A stretch of 64,000 bases of DNA from Siminovitchia thermophila (GTDB lineage Bacteria > Bacillota > Bacilli > Bacillales > Bacillaceae_C), in NCBI RefSeq assembly GCF_016909185.1, contig NZ_JAFBFH010000002.1:124001-188000 (forward strand). The letters are read 5' to 3'. The notes below the pieces were generated by a model. The model saw nothing but the letters and a program-made list of their open reading frames with translations. It was not told where the DNA came from and ran no database searches. A program made the position numbers and the translations under genes. Within the stretch, counting starts at the first letter, position 1, and every line of letters starts with the position of its first letter. Below, one piece after another: positions 44,902 to 56,026 of the stretch.

Positions 44902-45687
44902 ATGTTTATGCTAAAAAAACGAATCATTCCAGCAATTGATGTTGCAAATAACCAAGCTGTTAAATATGTGCAATTTCGGAACCCTACGGTTATTGGAGAT
45001 CCAGCAGAACTGGGCCAGAAATATGCTGAACAAGGAGCCGATGAAATCCTCTATTTAGACACGACGGCTTCATTACACAGTCATGATGTTAAGTATGAAT
45101 GGATTCGGCGTGTCGCGGAAAATTTATATGTCCCGTTTTCTGTCGTAGGGGGGATTCGCGCCATTGATGATTTCAAGCATGTGTTACGTGCTGGAGCTGA
45201 TAAAGTGGGTGTTAATACAGCTGCTGTCAAGAAGCCAGAATTATTAACGGAAGCAGCTGATATTTTTGGCAAGCAATGCGTCGTTTTGGCACTCGATGCC
45301 AAGCCGATTCAAAATAACGACGGTGAAATTATTCGCTGGGAAGTATATACACATTCAGCACATGAAAGTAGTGGAATGGACGCGATTGAATGGGCCTGCC
45401 GCGCGGAGGAATTAGGAGCCGGAGAAATAGTTTGTACAAGTATTGATCGAGACGGAATGAAGAATGGTTATGATATTGAACTGCTGCATTCATTAACAGA
45501 GGCCGTTAACATTCCAATCATAGCTTCTGGTGGTGCGGGAAATGTAGCACATATCCACGAAGCATTTAAAGATGGAAATGTAGATGCGGCATTAGTTGCT
45601 TCATTATTGCATTACGAAGAGTTAACCGTTAGGGATATCAAGAAATACTTGATACATCATGATATCCCTGTACGTAATCATATATAG
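44902..45687 (+). CDS. hisF: HisF-type cyclase subunit
   Basis: This 261-residue (beta/alpha)8 barrel is the synthase partner of HisH. The catalytic acids are kept: Asp in RIIPAIDV and Asp in VVLALDAK; phosphate sites SVVGGIRAIDD and IIASGGAGN are present. It departs from ordinary HisF at the first phosphate/strand region (QAVKYVQFRNPTVIGDP in place of the usual VVKGVNF...DAGDP). The start is ATG 44902, or 44908 with better spacing from AAGGAGG. A structured repeat and terminators follow. It is either a divergent histidine enzyme or a specialised paralogue. Confidence 0.85.
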   Translation: MFMLKKRIIPAIDVANNQAVKYVQFRNPTVIGDPAELGQKYAEQGADEILYLDTTASLHSHDVKYEWIRRVAENLYVPFSVVGGIRAIDDFKHVLRAGADKVGVNTAAVKKPELLTEAADIFGKQCVVLALDAKPIQNNDGEIIRWEVYTHSAHESSGMDAIEWACRAEELGAGEIVCTSIDRDGMKNGYDIELLHSLTEAVNIPIIASGGAGNVAHIHEAFKDGNVDAALVASLLHYEELTVRDIKKYLIHHDIPVRNHI

Positions 45688-45690
45688 AAC

Positions 45691-45760
45691 AAAGCTTCAA
45701 TCAGCGCACTGCTGATTGTTAGTTAAGCCGATCGGGCGATGAAAATTTTTATCGCCCCTT
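45691..45760 (+). repeat. Divergent relative of the structured hairpin element
   Basis: Hairpin 1 is CAATCAGC with GCTGATTG, the linker TTAGTTAAGCCGATCGGGC differs by only three bases from the one in the tandem arrays, and hairpin 2 is GGGCGAT with ATCGCCC. The stems differ in sequence from the arrays but keep their pairing, which points to selection on structure. It sits directly after hisF. Confidence 0.75.
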
Positions 45761-45794
45761 TCGAGTCATACTGCCAGTTACCGCCGGACAAAAT

Positions 45795-45827
45795 AAACCC
45801 AAGGATAATGTTACATTCCTTGGGTTT
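45795..45827. terminator. Terminator hairpin after hisF
   Basis: AACCCAAGGA pairs with TCCTTGGGTT and is followed by TTAG. It is the first of two hairpins between hisF and glnA. Confidence 0.65.
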
Positions 45828-45967
45828 TAGCCTTGCTAAATATTCTGTAACAGTCTAACAGCCTTTATGACTGAGTTGCTTAGATCAGTCAACTTGGGAT
45901 GCCCGATGAATTTGCGATTCCTTGAAACCATATGAGTAAAAAATAGCTAGGGTGTCATTGAAAAGCA

Positions 45968-46003
45968 AAGCCCCGAAAATGCTGTTCACATTCTCGGGGT
46001 TTA
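45968..46003. terminator. Terminator hairpin in the hisF-glnA gap
   Basis: AAGCCCCGAAAATG pairs with CATTCTCGGGGTTT. It lies about 260 bp past the glnA end on the minus strand and could end the gltA-glnA transcript. The rest of 45828-46263 has no gene. Confidence 0.6.
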
Positions 46004-46263
46004 AGTTTTAAATGCATTTGCTTTAAATTGGACTTTTTCGACAGCGCTACCCAATAAATTTTAAAAGAAGTGCCATCTGAAAATCCTTCCCTTTTTGCTC
46101 TGTAATGATTTCACATATTAGTGATGAATGATTGTCCCGGTGTTTTTTCGGATTCGGCCTCTTTTTTATGATATAGAAGATCATGATGCTAACTCTTTCG
46201 TAAAACTCCCTTATTGCGACCATTCCTCATACTTCGCCATCACTTTTTTTCCAAAATGCCTCC

Positions 46264-47589
46264 TTAATATTGTGTCATATATTGCTCCCTTTCCCATGCG
46301 TGTACTTGGGTCCGGAACATATCCCATTCGATTTCTTTTGCCTCTACAAAGTGTTCAAGCAAATGGCTGCCTAAAGCATTCGTAACGACTTCATCCGTCT
46401 TTAGCAATTCGAGCGCTTGTGCCAACGTGGCTGGCAGATCAACGATGCCATATTCCTTGCGCTGTTCTTTTGTCATCACATAAATATTTTTGTCTACTGG
46501 TTCAGGTGCTGTTATGTTATTTTTGACTCCGTCCAATCCGGCAGCCAATAGCACAGCCATTGCTAGATAAGGATTCGCAGCAGGATCGACACTGCGGACT
46601 TCTACACGGGTGCTTAAGCCGCGTGAAGCCGGGATACGAATAAGCGGGCTTCTGTTTTTTGCCGACCAGGCCACATAACAAGGCGCCTCATAACCCGGAA
46701 CAAGCCTCTTATAAGAATTGACAGTTGGGTTTGTAACGGCTGTGAAACTTGGTGCGTGCTTTAATATTCCTGCCAAAAAACTTCTCGCTGTATCACTCAT
46801 TTCCAACGACCCATTCGGGTCATAAAAAGCATTTTCTCCTCCCTTGAACAAGCTTAAGTTACAGTGCATCCCCGACCCATTTATACCAAACATTGGTTTT
46901 GGCATAAAAGTTGCCAGCAAACCATGTTTACGGGCAATCGTCTTAACGACCAATTTAAAGGTTTGAATATCATCGCACGCCCTTAAAGCATTTTGATATT
47001 TAAAGTCTATTTCATGTTGACCCGGGGCCACCTCATGGTGGGATGCCTCAATTTCAAAGCCCATTTCTTCTAATTCCAACACAATATCACGCCTGCAATT
47101 CTCCCCCAGATCGGTTGGAGCAAGGTCAAAATAACCGCCATGATCATTTAATTCGAGTGTTGGTTCACCTTTTTCATTCAGTTTGAATAAGAAAAATTCA
47201 GGTTCAGGGCCAACGTTGAAATCGGTAAACCCCAGTTCTTCCATTTCTTTTAAAACCCTTTTTAGATTATTACGGGGATCTCCTTCAAATGGCGTCCCAT
47301 CGGGATGATAAATATCACAGATCAGTCTGGCTACTTTTCCTTTTTCTGATGTCCAAGGAAAAATAACAAATGTATCTAAGTCGGGATATAAATACATGTC
47401 TGACTCCTCAATTCGGACAAACCCCTCAATCGATGAACCATCAAACATCATTTTATTGTCTAAAGCTTTTGGTAACTGGCTAACGGGAATTTCCACATTT
47501 TTGATCGTTCCAAATAAATCCGTAAATTGCAGACGGATGTACCGGACATTATGTTCTCTTACCATTTCAAGTACTTTTTCTCTGTTCAT
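46264..47589 (-). CDS. glnA: Glutamine synthetase, type I
   Basis: This 441-residue enzyme makes glutamine from glutamate, ammonia and ATP. Its signatures are [60 protein letters not shown] and the ATP-binding [17 protein letters not shown]. Its length is that of the Bacillus GSI-alpha form. AAGGAGA precedes the ATG. No glnR precedes it, unlike the usual Bacillus glnRA operon; it follows dapF by 47 bp at the end of the gltA-gltB-dapL-dapF run, so it may be a second glutamine synthetase. Confidence 0.95.
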   Translation of the reverse strand: MNREKVLEMVREHNVRYIRLQFTDLFGTIKNVEIPVSQLPKALDNKMMFDGSSIEGFVRIEESDMYLYPDLDTFVIFPWTSEKGKVARLICDIYHPDGTPFEGDPRNNLKRVLKEMEELGFTDFNVGPEPEFFLFKLNEKGEPTLELNDHGGYFDLAPTDLGENCRRDIVLELEEMGFEIEASHHEVAPGQHEIDFKYQNALRACDDIQTFKLVVKTIARKHGLLATFMPKPMFGINGSGMHCNLSLFKGGENAFYDPNGSLEMSDTARSFLAGILKHAPSFTAVTNPTVNSYKRLVPGYEAPCYVAWSAKNRSPLIRIPASRGLSTRVEVRSVDPAANPYLAMAVLLAAGLDGVKNNITAPEPVDKNIYVMTKEQRKEYGIVDLPATLAQALELLKTDEVVTNALGSHLLEHFVEAKEIEWDMFRTQVHAWEREQYMTQY

Positions 47590-47636
47590 ATCTTCAGCTC
47601 TCCTTGTTGTCCATTATTTTTAGCTAAAAAGGAATG

Positions 47637-48494
47637 TTATAATTCTAATTCACCATGGCAAATATAGGTAGCTTCTCCTCTTTTCCAAACATGACCTTGT
47701 TGGTCCCATCTTACCGTCAAGTCTCCTCCAGGAAGATGAACGGTGATTGGCACGTGTTTATCAAGAAATTCATTCATTGTAGCGGCAACTACCGCAGCAC
47801 AAGCGCCAGTACCGCAAGCCATTGTGATCCCTGATCCTCTCTCCCATACTCGGTAGTCCATCTCCTGACGTCCTTTCACTTGAACAATTCCTACGTTGAC
47901 CCTTTCCGGAAATAGACTGGCATGCTCTATGACTGGTCCCACTTTCTCCAGCGGAAAAGCATTCACTTCATCAACAAATATGATTGCATGGGGATTGCCC
48001 ATCGAGACGCAAGTCAAAAAATACTCTTCTTCCCCAAAGGTATGAGGTTCATTTATTGCCGCAACGAAAGGATCACCTTCCATAGGAATCATTCCTTTTA
48101 ATAATTTCGGCTCACCCATATCCACATTGACATATTGAACAAATTGTTTTTTATCCAATTCCACTTCAACACTTACCACACCACTCAATGTTTCAATCGT
48201 AAAGCGGGGTTTCGTCGCGTACATGTGGTCAAATACAAACTTGGCGACACAGCGTAGACCATTCCCGCAATTCTTCGCTTCGGAACCATCTTCATTAAAA
48301 ATTCTCATTTTAAAATCAGCCATTTGCGATGCGCAAATGAGAATGATACCATCGGAACCAATTCCAAAATTGACATCAGAAACCTTTCTTGAAAGTGCTG
48401 GATATTCTCGTTCTTCCAGTACATTGTCTGGATCGTCCAATTGATTAAAAATAATATAATTGTTTCCCAATCCATGCATTTTCGTAAAAATCAT
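47637..48494 (-). CDS. dapF: Diaminopimelate epimerase
   Basis: This 285-residue PLP-independent epimerase converts LL- to meso-diaminopimelate for peptidoglycan and lysine. The two catalytic cysteines are in KNCGNGLRC and MACGTGACA; the N-terminus MIFTKMHGLGNNYIIF is typical. AAGGGGG precedes the ATG. It is 14 bp downstream of dapL, the preceding enzyme of the pathway. Confidence 0.95.
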   Translation of the reverse strand: MIFTKMHGLGNNYIIFNQLDDPDNVLEEREYPALSRKVSDVNFGIGSDGIILICASQMADFKMRIFNEDGSEAKNCGNGLRCVAKFVFDHMYATKPRFTIETLSGVVSVEVELDKKQFVQYVNVDMGEPKLLKGMIPMEGDPFVAAINEPHTFGEEEYFLTCVSMGNPHAIIFVDEVNAFPLEKVGPVIEHASLFPERVNVGIVQVKGRQEMDYRVWERGSGITMACGTGACAAVVAATMNEFLDKHVPITVHLPGGDLTVRWDQQGHVWKRGEATYICHGELEL

Positions 48495-48508
48495 CCCCTC
48501 ATTCCCCC

Positions 48509-49750
48509 TTAAAAGACGAATTTGGAAGTGCTAAGCCTTGCTCTTATATCATCAAAAATGCGCTGTTCTTCCTCCCGGCGATCGGCTTGAAAAGTTACTG
48601 AAAAACGCACATATGGACCGGCATCATCCCAAGGAACAGTCGAAATCAAATGCTCCTGTATTAAATATTGGCTAAAATCTTCTGCTGATTGAAATTGCGG
48701 ACCGTTTTCTACTGCCTTCGGAATTTTTGTATATAAGAAAAAAGAGCCTTTTGGTTTTTTCGCATGAAATCCACTTTCACGTAAAATGGCTGATAAAGCA
48801 TCGTGGCGCCGTGAATATTTCTCTGCAATTTGTGTTGTGATTTCAGGGTGTGATAAAGCGTAAGCTGCAGCTTTTTGAATAGGAATAAATTGCCCCGAAT
48901 CATAATGATCCTTTACCGTTGCAAATGCTGAAACAAGTTTCCGGTTACCCGCGATAAAACCAATGCGCCAGCCTGTCATATTGAATGATTTTGATAAAGA
49001 ATGCAGTTCAACGCCAACCTCTTTTGCACCTGGAACCGATAAAAAGCTGAGCGGCTTTTGACCGTCAAATACAAGCGCGGCATATGCGGCATCATGGACA
49101 ACGATCAGTTCATGTTTTTTGGCAACATACACAACCTCTTCGAAAAATGCCCGATTCGCTACAGCGCCTGTTGGATTGTTCGGATAGTTTAAGTAAAGTA
49201 ATTTAGACCTTTTCAATATGTCCTCAGGCAATGAATCAAGTCTTGGAAGAAAAGAGTCTTTTTCTAGCAACGGTAATTGTACAACTTCTCCACCTAGATA
49301 TTTCGTATGAGTGCCTAAAATCGGGTAGTTGGGCGAAGGCATGATCGTTATATCACCAGGATTGATAAATGCTGTTGGCAGCATGGCTAATGCCGATTTT
49401 GAACCAATGACATGATTCACTTCTTCTTCTGGATCAAGATCATCTACCCCAAATACTTCTTTCATATAAAATGCCGCGGCATGCTTAAACTCAAGTATTC
49501 CATTATCAGCATAAAAACGATTTTCTGGTTTTTTGGCTTCGTTTGCCAATTTTCCAATGACCCTATCATCCGCCATGTCATCCGGTTCACCGACACCAAG
49601 ATCGATTAATGCCTTGCCGGGATTGTTTTGCTGCGCCACCTTCTTCGCTCTTTTTATTTTCTCAAACTTATAAACTTCATCTTTAACACCAAATTGTGCT
49701 CCACCTATTCGGTCCGCAAAAAGTTGTTGTATATAATCCATTGCCAACAT
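48509..49750 (-). CDS. dapL: LL-diaminopimelate aminotransferase
   Basis: This PLP enzyme of about 413 residues converts tetrahydrodipicolinate plus glutamate directly to LL-diaminopimelate, bypassing the acetylase/succinylase steps. It shows IDLGVGEPDDMAD, YLNYPNNPTGAVA and the PLP Lys in SLSKSFNMTGWRIGF. ATG 49750 is set by GGAGGA 7 bp upstream. The identification as DapL rather than another class I aminotransferase rests on overall pattern and on dapF as next gene. It lies 19 bp after the glutamate synthase small subunit, whose product glutamate is its amino donor. No riboswitch fits in the gap. Confidence 0.86.
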   Translation of the reverse strand: MLAMDYIQQLFADRIGGAQFGVKDEVYKFEKIKRAKKVAQQNNPGKALIDLGVGEPDDMADDRVIGKLANEAKKPENRFYADNGILEFKHAAAFYMKEVFGVDDLDPEEEVNHVIGSKSALAMLPTAFINPGDITIMPSPNYPILGTHTKYLGGEVVQLPLLEKDSFLPRLDSLPEDILKRSKLLYLNYPNNPTGAVANRAFFEEVVYVAKKHELIVVHDAAYAALVFDGQKPLSFLSVPGAKEVGVELHSLSKSFNMTGWRIGFIAGNRKLVSAFATVKDHYDSGQFIPIQKAAAYALSHPEITTQIAEKYSRRHDALSAILRESGFHAKKPKGSFFLYTKIPKAVENGPQFQSAEDFSQYLIQEHLISTVPWDDAGPYVRFSVTFQADRREEEQRIFDDIRARLSTSKFVF

Positions 49751-49769
49751 AATTGATTCCTCCACACTT

Positions 49770-51248
49770 TCACGACATCTTTCTCATCATATAATCATGA
49801 CATTCCATAGCAGCTTCTTTTCCTTCTTGAATCGCCCAAACAATCAAACTGGCACCCATTCGGGCATCTCCTGCTGTAAAAACACCTTCTTCATGTGTGT
49901 GATATGTGCCGTTTTTGACTGCGATATTAGAACGATGGTTCACTGTTATATTGCTATTGGTGAACATTTCTGTTTCAGGGCCTTCAAAGCCTACAGCGAG
50001 TAACACCAATTGTGCTGGCCACATTTTTTCCGTTCCGGGAATCACTTCTCTTACTTTTTGACCATTTTCCATAAAAGTTGTTTGAATGTTGGCGCTTTTT
50101 ACCCCTGCTACATTTCCGTTCCCATCACCCACAAATTCTACTGTTGTTGTGGCAAACACTCTCGGATCCCGCCCAAATACACTAGCAGCTTCCTCCTGAC
50201 CCGTATCCTGTTTATGAATAAGTGGATATTGCGGCCATGGATTGTCATCAGATCGGCTATTAGGCCGCATCGGATAAATGTCAAATTGCACAAGACTTTT
50301 ACAGTTCTGACGCAAGGCGGTAGAAACACAGTCTGTTGCTGTATCTCCACCTCCAATGACGATGACGTCTTTTCCTTCTGCGGAGATAAAGTTTCCATCA
50401 GCCAAATGGGAATCCAGTAAACTTTTCGTATTTGCATGTAAGTAATCCATGGCAAAGTGGATTCCTTCAAGTTCCCTTCCCGGAATCGCCAAATCCCGAG
50501 GCCGAGTGGCGCCGATACAAAGGACAACCGCATCATTTTCTGAACGTAATTGTTCAAGCGATCGTTCCTTCCCCACTTCCGTATTGGGAACAAATTGAAT
50601 TCCTTCTGCTTGCATTAACTTGATTCTGCGCTCGACAACATGTTGTTCAATTTTCATCTTAGGGATTCCGTATGTTAACAAGCCGCCGATCCGATCCGCA
50701 CGTTCATAAACCGTCACCATGTGTCCTTGTTGATTTAAAATAGAGGCGCAAGCGAGCCCGGAAGGACCAGATCCGATAATGGCCACTTGTTTACCTGTCC
50801 GTTGTTTAGGAATTTGGGGTTGAACCCATCCTTTTTCAAATGCTTTATCAATAATGGCGCGTTCGATGTTTTTGATGGTGACAGAATCATTGGCGAGCGA
50901 GGCGACACATCCGCCTTCACATGGGGCCGGACAAGCACGTCCCGTAAATTCCGGGAAGGGATTTGTCCGGCTTAAGCGCTCGTACGCCTCCTTCCATCTT
51001 CCTTTATAAACGAGATCATTCCATTCCGGGATTAAGTTATAAAGCGGACACCCCGTTGTCATCCCTGCCAACTCACTGCCATTTTGACAAAAGGGAACAG
51101 CACAATCCATACAACGAGAAGACTGTTCCCGTAACACTTTTTCAGAAGGAAGCTGGGCGATCTCTTTCCAGTCTTTCACTCTTTCCAGCGGGTCACGATA
51201 GAGTTCTGAACTCCTTCGGTGGTCGATAAACCCAGTTATGTTTCCCAT
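49770..51248 (-). CDS. gltB: Glutamate synthase (NADPH), small subunit
   Basis: This 492-residue flavoprotein (gltB in B. subtilis naming, gltD in E. coli) feeds electrons from NADPH to the large subunit. Fe-S cysteines are in CMDCAVPFC and RACPAPCEGGC; the FAD fold is IIGSGPSGLACA and the NADPH fold VIGGGDTATDC. AGGGGG precedes the ATG. It lies 22 bp after the large subunit. Confidence 0.96.
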   Translation of the reverse strand: MGNITGFIDHRRSSELYRDPLERVKDWKEIAQLPSEKVLREQSSRCMDCAVPFCQNGSELAGMTTGCPLYNLIPEWNDLVYKGRWKEAYERLSRTNPFPEFTGRACPAPCEGGCVASLANDSVTIKNIERAIIDKAFEKGWVQPQIPKQRTGKQVAIIGSGPSGLACASILNQQGHMVTVYERADRIGGLLTYGIPKMKIEQHVVERRIKLMQAEGIQFVPNTEVGKERSLEQLRSENDAVVLCIGATRPRDLAIPGRELEGIHFAMDYLHANTKSLLDSHLADGNFISAEGKDVIVIGGGDTATDCVSTALRQNCKSLVQFDIYPMRPNSRSDDNPWPQYPLIHKQDTGQEEAASVFGRDPRVFATTTVEFVGDGNGNVAGVKSANIQTTFMENGQKVREVIPGTEKMWPAQLVLLAVGFEGPETEMFTNSNITVNHRSNIAVKNGTYHTHEEGVFTAGDARMGASLIVWAIQEGKEAAMECHDYMMRKMS

Positions 51249-51270
51249 CTACCTAACCCCCTATCTACAT

Positions 51271-54200
51271 TCAGCTGTATTGCAAATGTCCGTTTTTCCC
51301 GGATTCAGCAAGAATTCTTTTATATTCTGTCGGAATCACCCGCACAAAATGGGAGACAAAGCAGTCCCACTTTTCCAAGATTTCCGCGGCTTTCGTACTT
51401 TTTGTATATTGATAATGTTGATTGATTTGTTCTTTTACAACATTCATTTCTTCCCTATCTTGTAAAGGTTCAATGATGACAAGTTCTTGATTGCATTGTT
51501 TCTGGAAAGTTTCTACTTCGTCTACGAGAACATAAGCAATTCCCCCTGACATTCCTGCCGCAAAGTTTTGGCCTACTTCTCCAAGGATGACTGCACTGCC
51601 TCCCGTCATATACTCGCAACCATGGTCGCCGATTCCTTCGACAACTACATGGGCACCACTATTTCTTACACAAAATCTTTCCCCCGCCATCCCGCGAATA
51701 TATGCTTTTCCGCTCGTTGCCCCATAAAATGTCGCATTACCAATGATGATGTTTCGTTCAGCCAAGAAAGTGGATTTTGGTGAGGGAAAAATGGCCATGT
51801 TCCCGCCAGATAATCCTTTTCCGACGTAATCATTGGCGTCTCCCTCTAATGTCAACGTCACTCCTTTTGGTAAAAATGCCCCAAAGCTTTGACCGGCTGA
51901 ACCGATAAAATGAAACGTTATCGAGTTTTCTTGTAATCCTTCCAATCCGAATGTATTTGAAATTTCACTTCCCAGCAGCGTTCCGACGGAGCGATTCGTA
52001 TTACAAATTGATAGCACCGCATGAATCGGTTGGGCATTTTTTAATCCCTCATGGTAAATGGGCAGCAGTTCACGCCTATCCAAAGTTTGATCCATTTCAT
52101 AGTCCTGCTCTTCTTTAGAGTGCTTGTCGTAAGGGAAATCATATAAAATGGGCGACAAATCAAGTTTTTGCGCTTTCCAATTATCTGATGGAGCAGGTTT
52201 CAATAAATGAGTCTGTCCTATCATTTCATCCAATGTTCTGAACCCTAATTCAGCCATATATTCACGAATTTCTTGAGCAATAAAATGCATCAAATGAACA
52301 ACATGTTCCGCCGTACCGACCATATTTTTACGAAGGATGGGGTTTTGAGTCGCGATTCCAACTGGACATGTATCCAAATGACAAACTCTCATCATGATAC
52401 AGCCAAGGGAAACAAGTGGTAATGTTGAAAATCCATATTCTTCTGCGCCAAGAAGAGCGGCTATGACCACATCTCGTCCACTCATCATTTTTCCATCCGT
52501 TTCCAGTGTCACTTTATGCCTCAACCCATTCAGCTTTAATGTTTGGTGGGTTTCAGCAAGCCCCAACTCCCAAGGCATACCAGCATGTTTGATACTTGAA
52601 CGGGAAGCTGCTCCAGTTCCGCCATCATAACCACTAATTAAAATCACATCCGCTTTCGCCTTGGCCACACCTGCGGCGATGGTTCCAACTCCAGATTCTG
52701 AAACGAGTTTTACATTGATTCTTGCTTTAGGATTTGCATTTTTTAAGTCATAAATGAGTTGGGCCAAGTCTTCAATGGAATAAATATCGTGATGGGGTGG
52801 CGGCGATATCAATTCAATGCCTGGAATCGATCCCCTAGTTTTTGCTACTTCAGGTGTTACTTTGTGACCTGCCAATTGCCCCCCTTCACCGGGTTTGGCT
52901 CCTTGGGCCATTTTAATTTGGATTTCATCACAATTCACCAGATAGTGGCTCGTAACCCCAAATCTTCCTGATGCCACTTGTTTCATTCTGCTGCATTTGG
53001 AATCACCGTTTTCCATTGGTTTGAATCTTTTCGGGTCTTCCCCACCTTCACCGCTATTGCTCTTTCCACCAATTCGATTCATCGCAATCGCGATTGCTTC
53101 ATGAGCCTCTTTACTAATCGATCCGTATGACATCGCCCCTGTTTTAAACCTTTTAAAGATTGACTCAATCGGTTCCACTTCTTCGATCGGCACTGGTTTT
53201 CTTTCATCATTGAAGTCCAGTAAGCCACGCAGTGTCGTCTGTTGGCTGATTTCCTCCTGTAACAGGCGGCTATATTCTTTGTATATTTCATATTTTCCTG
53301 TGCGAACGGCATGTTGTAACGTATGGATCGTTTTCGGTTGGAATAAATGTATCTCCCCGTCATAACGCCATTGAAAATCCGACCCGGTTTCCAAATCTGC
53401 TTTTTCCGAATGGAATGCACATTCATGGCGCAAACGGACTTCTTTCGCGATATCTTCTAATGTCATTCCACCAAGTTTCGAAGATGTATTTGGAAAATAA
53501 CGATCGATCACTTCCTGACTTATCCCCAAAGCCTCAAAGATTTGCGCACCCATATAACTTTGAACGGTTGAGATGCCCATTTTGGACATTATTTTCATGA
53601 TGCCCTTTGTGACTGATTTCACATAATTTCTGGACGCCTCATCAATGGAAAGACTATCTTCCTCTTCTTCAACTAATAAAGGAAGTGATTCGTATACGAG
53701 ATAAGGGCATATGGCATTGGCGCCATATCCAAGTAACGCCGCAAAATGATGTACTTCTCTCGGTTCTCCGGATTCTACAATTAAACTCACTTTGCTTCGG
53801 TTGCCGCTTTGAATTAAATGATGATGAACGGCGGATACTGCAAGTAATGAAGGGATCGCCGCAAGTTCTTCATTTACAATTCGGTCACTGAGAATGAGGA
53901 TATTGCTCCCGCGTTCAATCTCTTCATCTACTCTCTGGAACAACTCATCGACCGCGACTCCCAAATCTCCTTGACTGGGGAATAAAGTTGAAATACGTGC
54001 CGCCATCCAGTCCTTTGTTTGTAAATCGCCTATTTTTCTCATTTCTGAATCTAATAAAATCGGTGTATTCAGACGTATTTTTCTAAATCCCTTTTGTGTA
54101 GGTTGAAATAAGTTGCCGTCGGGTCCTAACATGACTTCAACTGAAGTAACAGACTCTTCCCGGATCGCATCTATGGGCGGGTTGGTGACTTGAGCAAATT

Positions 54201-55770
54201 TCTGCTTGAAATAATTGAATAACAGTTGAGGTTTCCTTGATAATATGGCCAAAGGCGCATCATAGCCCATTGAACCAATAGGTTCGTAACCATCCATGGC
54301 CATCGGTTTTAACACTTTCTCCCACTCTTCATTTGTATAGCCAAAGATCACCTGTCTGCGAAGCGTTTCTCCATCCGATATTTCCTTGGCTTGAGCTGTA
54401 TTTTCTGTAAAATGTTCTAAAGGTACAATGTTTTCTTCCACGAGCTTCTGATAAGGTCTCTGGGAAATAATCAGTTGTTTGATTTCTTCATCTTCATATA
54501 AACGGCCATTTTCTAAATCTATTAAAAGCATTTGTCCCGGTTTCAAACGATCTTTTTTGCTGATTTTTTCTTCCGGAATATCAACAACCCCCACTTCGGA
54601 GGAAAGACATATAAAATCATCATCCGTCACAATAAAGCGCGCTGGCCTTAACCCGTTTCTATCAAGGCATGCTCCCACAAGTTTTCCATCCGTAAATGCC
54701 ATTGCGGCCGGCCCATCCCATGGTTCCATAAAGCTGCTGTGATACTGATAAAACGCCTTTTTCTGTTCATCCATTTTTTCATTATTTTTCCATGGTTCCG
54801 GAATCATCATCATCATGGCATGCGGCAATGACCATCCCGATAACACGAGAAACTCCAACACATTATCAAACATCGCAGAGTCGCTGCCATCCATATCAAC
54901 AATCGGCCGCACAATTTCAACTTTTTCCATTAAGTCGTTTTTGTATGTTGCTTCTCTGGCATTCATCCAATTCACATTTCCTTTTATCGTGTTGATTTCA
55001 CCATTATGCATGGTGTAACGATTGGGCTGCGCCCTTTGCCAACTCGGAAATGTATTCGTGCTAAAACGATTATGGACCAGCGCCATCGCCGACTTATATA
55101 ATTCACTATTTAAATCAACATAATAATCTTTCAATTGTTCAGGCAGCAGTAAACCTTTATAAATAATCGTTCTCGCTGAAAAACTGACAGCATAGTAGTG
55201 CTCATCATTGGCGAACTGAGCATTTTTAAGTACCTTTTCAATCTTTCTGCGAACTTCATACAATTTTCTTTCAAACTTTATATCCCCTGGTTCGTCATAT
55301 GGAGATTTCACGAATACTTGGCGGATCACCGGTTGTGTTTCTTTTGCCTGCTGATGTAGATTACCATCATTTATTGGCACCGTCCTCCAACCATGCAATC
55401 CCAATTTTTCTGTTTCAATTGTATGTTCAATGATTTTTTCACAACGCTGTCTGGCGTTTTTTTGCTGCGGAAGGAAGAACATTCCTACGCCGTATTTCCC
55501 CGCATCGGGTAGACGCTTTTCCGCTTTTTCCCACTCCGCTTGAAAAAATTCATGAGGAATTTGGGTTAAAATACCAGCTCCATCCCCTAACAGCTGATCT
55601 GCGCCCCGCCCTCCCCGATGATCAAGCCTTTCAAGGGCCATTAATGCTTGGGATACAATCGAGTGAGTTGGCTTACCACTGATATGCGCAAGCAGGGCAA
55701 TCCCACAAGCATCATGTTCTAATTGAGGATCATACATCCCTTGTTTGTCTATCGTCCACGTCCGATGCAT
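51271..55770 (-). CDS. gltA: Glutamate synthase (NADPH), large subunit
   Basis: This 1499-residue subunit (gltA in B. subtilis naming) makes two glutamates from glutamine and 2-oxoglutarate. The class II amidotransferase domain begins after processing at the Cys of [12 protein letters not shown] (residue 22). The central and FMN-binding domains include [16 protein letters not shown] and [10 protein letters not shown], the 3Fe-4S cluster is in [15 protein letters not shown], and a C-terminal beta-helix follows. GGGGAGG precedes the ATG. It is the first gene of the run to glnA; no divergent gltC is present, so control differs from B. subtilis. Confidence 0.97.
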   Translation of the reverse strand: MHRTWTIDKQGMYDPQLEHDACGIALLAHISGKPTHSIVSQALMALERLDHRGGRGADQLLGDGAGILTQIPHEFFQAEWEKAEKRLPDAGKYGVGMFFLPQQKNARQRCEKIIEHTIETEKLGLHGWRTVPINDGNLHQQAKETQPVIRQVFVKSPYDEPGDIKFERKLYEVRRKIEKVLKNAQFANDEHYYAVSFSARTIIYKGLLLPEQLKDYYVDLNSELYKSAMALVHNRFSTNTFPSWQRAQPNRYTMHNGEINTIKGNVNWMNAREATYKNDLMEKVEIVRPIVDMDGSDSAMFDNVLEFLVLSGWSLPHAMMMMIPEPWKNNEKMDEQKKAFYQYHSSFMEPWDGPAAMAFTDGKLVGACLDRNGLRPARFIVTDDDFICLSSEVGVVDIPEEKISKKDRLKPGQMLLIDLENGRLYEDEEIKQLIISQRPYQKLVEENIVPLEHFTENTAQAKEISDGETLRRQVIFGYTNEEWEKVLKPMAMDGYEPIGSMGYDAPLAILSRKPQLLFNYFKQKFAQVTNPPIDAIREESVTSVEVMLGPDGNLFQPTQKGFRKIRLNTPILLDSEMRKIGDLQTKDWMAARISTLFPSQGDLGVAVDELFQRVDEEIERGSNILILSDRIVNEELAAIPSLLAVSAVHHHLIQSGNRSKVSLIVESGEPREVHHFAALLGYGANAICPYLVYESLPLLVEEEEDSLSIDEASRNYVKSVTKGIMKIMSKMGISTVQSYMGAQIFEALGISQEVIDRYFPNTSSKLGGMTLEDIAKEVRLRHECAFHSEKADLETGSDFQWRYDGEIHLFQPKTIHTLQHAVRTGKYEIYKEYSRLLQEEISQQTTLRGLLDFNDERKPVPIEEVEPIESIFKRFKTGAMSYGSISKEAHEAIAIAMNRIGGKSNSGEGGEDPKRFKPMENGDSKCSRMKQVASGRFGVTSHYLVNCDEIQIKMAQGAKPGEGGQLAGHKVTPEVAKTRGSIPGIELISPPPHHDIYSIEDLAQLIYDLKNANPKARINVKLVSESGVGTIAAGVAKAKADVILISGYDGGTGAASRSSIKHAGMPWELGLAETHQTLKLNGLRHKVTLETDGKMMSGRDVVIAALLGAEEYGFSTLPLVSLGCIMMRVCHLDTCPVGIATQNPILRKNMVGTAEHVVHLMHFIAQEIREYMAELGFRTLDEMIGQTHLLKPAPSDNWKAQKLDLSPILYDFPYDKHSKEEQDYEMDQTLDRRELLPIYHEGLKNAQPIHAVLSICNTNRSVGTLLGSEISNTFGLEGLQENSITFHFIGSAGQSFGAFLPKGVTLTLEGDANDYVGKGLSGGNMAIFPSPKSTFLAERNIIIGNATFYGATSGKAYIRGMAGERFCVRNSGAHVVVEGIGDHGCEYMTGGSAVILGEVGQNFAAGMSGGIAYVLVDEVETFQKQCNQELVIIEPLQDREEMNVVKEQINQHYQYTKSTKAAEILEKWDCFVSHFVRVIPTEYKRILAESGKNGHLQYS

Positions 55771-55964
55771 ATCGTATCCTCCCCTTATATCCTTTATCTA
55801 TTTTTTTATGTTAATCAATTTGAAGCCAAATGTATTTAGAGTTATTGGTGAATCATTTACACTTTTTTGATAACCCTACAAGCAGGCAATATTGCATTTT
55901 AGAATGGACAATGTTCATTTTTTCATTTTTATCCTGTTATTCATGTATTGTCCGTACAATAAAT

Positions 55965-56003
55965 AAGGTTGCCGGGGAATCTTGATGAAATCCCCTAGCA
56001 ACC
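55965..56003. terminator. Bidirectional hairpin
   Basis: AGGTTGC pairs with GCAACCT and an inner GGGGA with TCCCC. It lies between the AraC-type gene end and the gltA promoter region; it most likely terminates the AraC gene. Confidence 0.65.
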
Positions 56004-56026
56004 TGTTCCAGTTTATTTAAAATTGT

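Noticed and set aside
49751-49769. Lysine riboswitch or T-box before dapL
   Set aside because: Only about 19 bp separate dapL from the preceding gene, too short for either.
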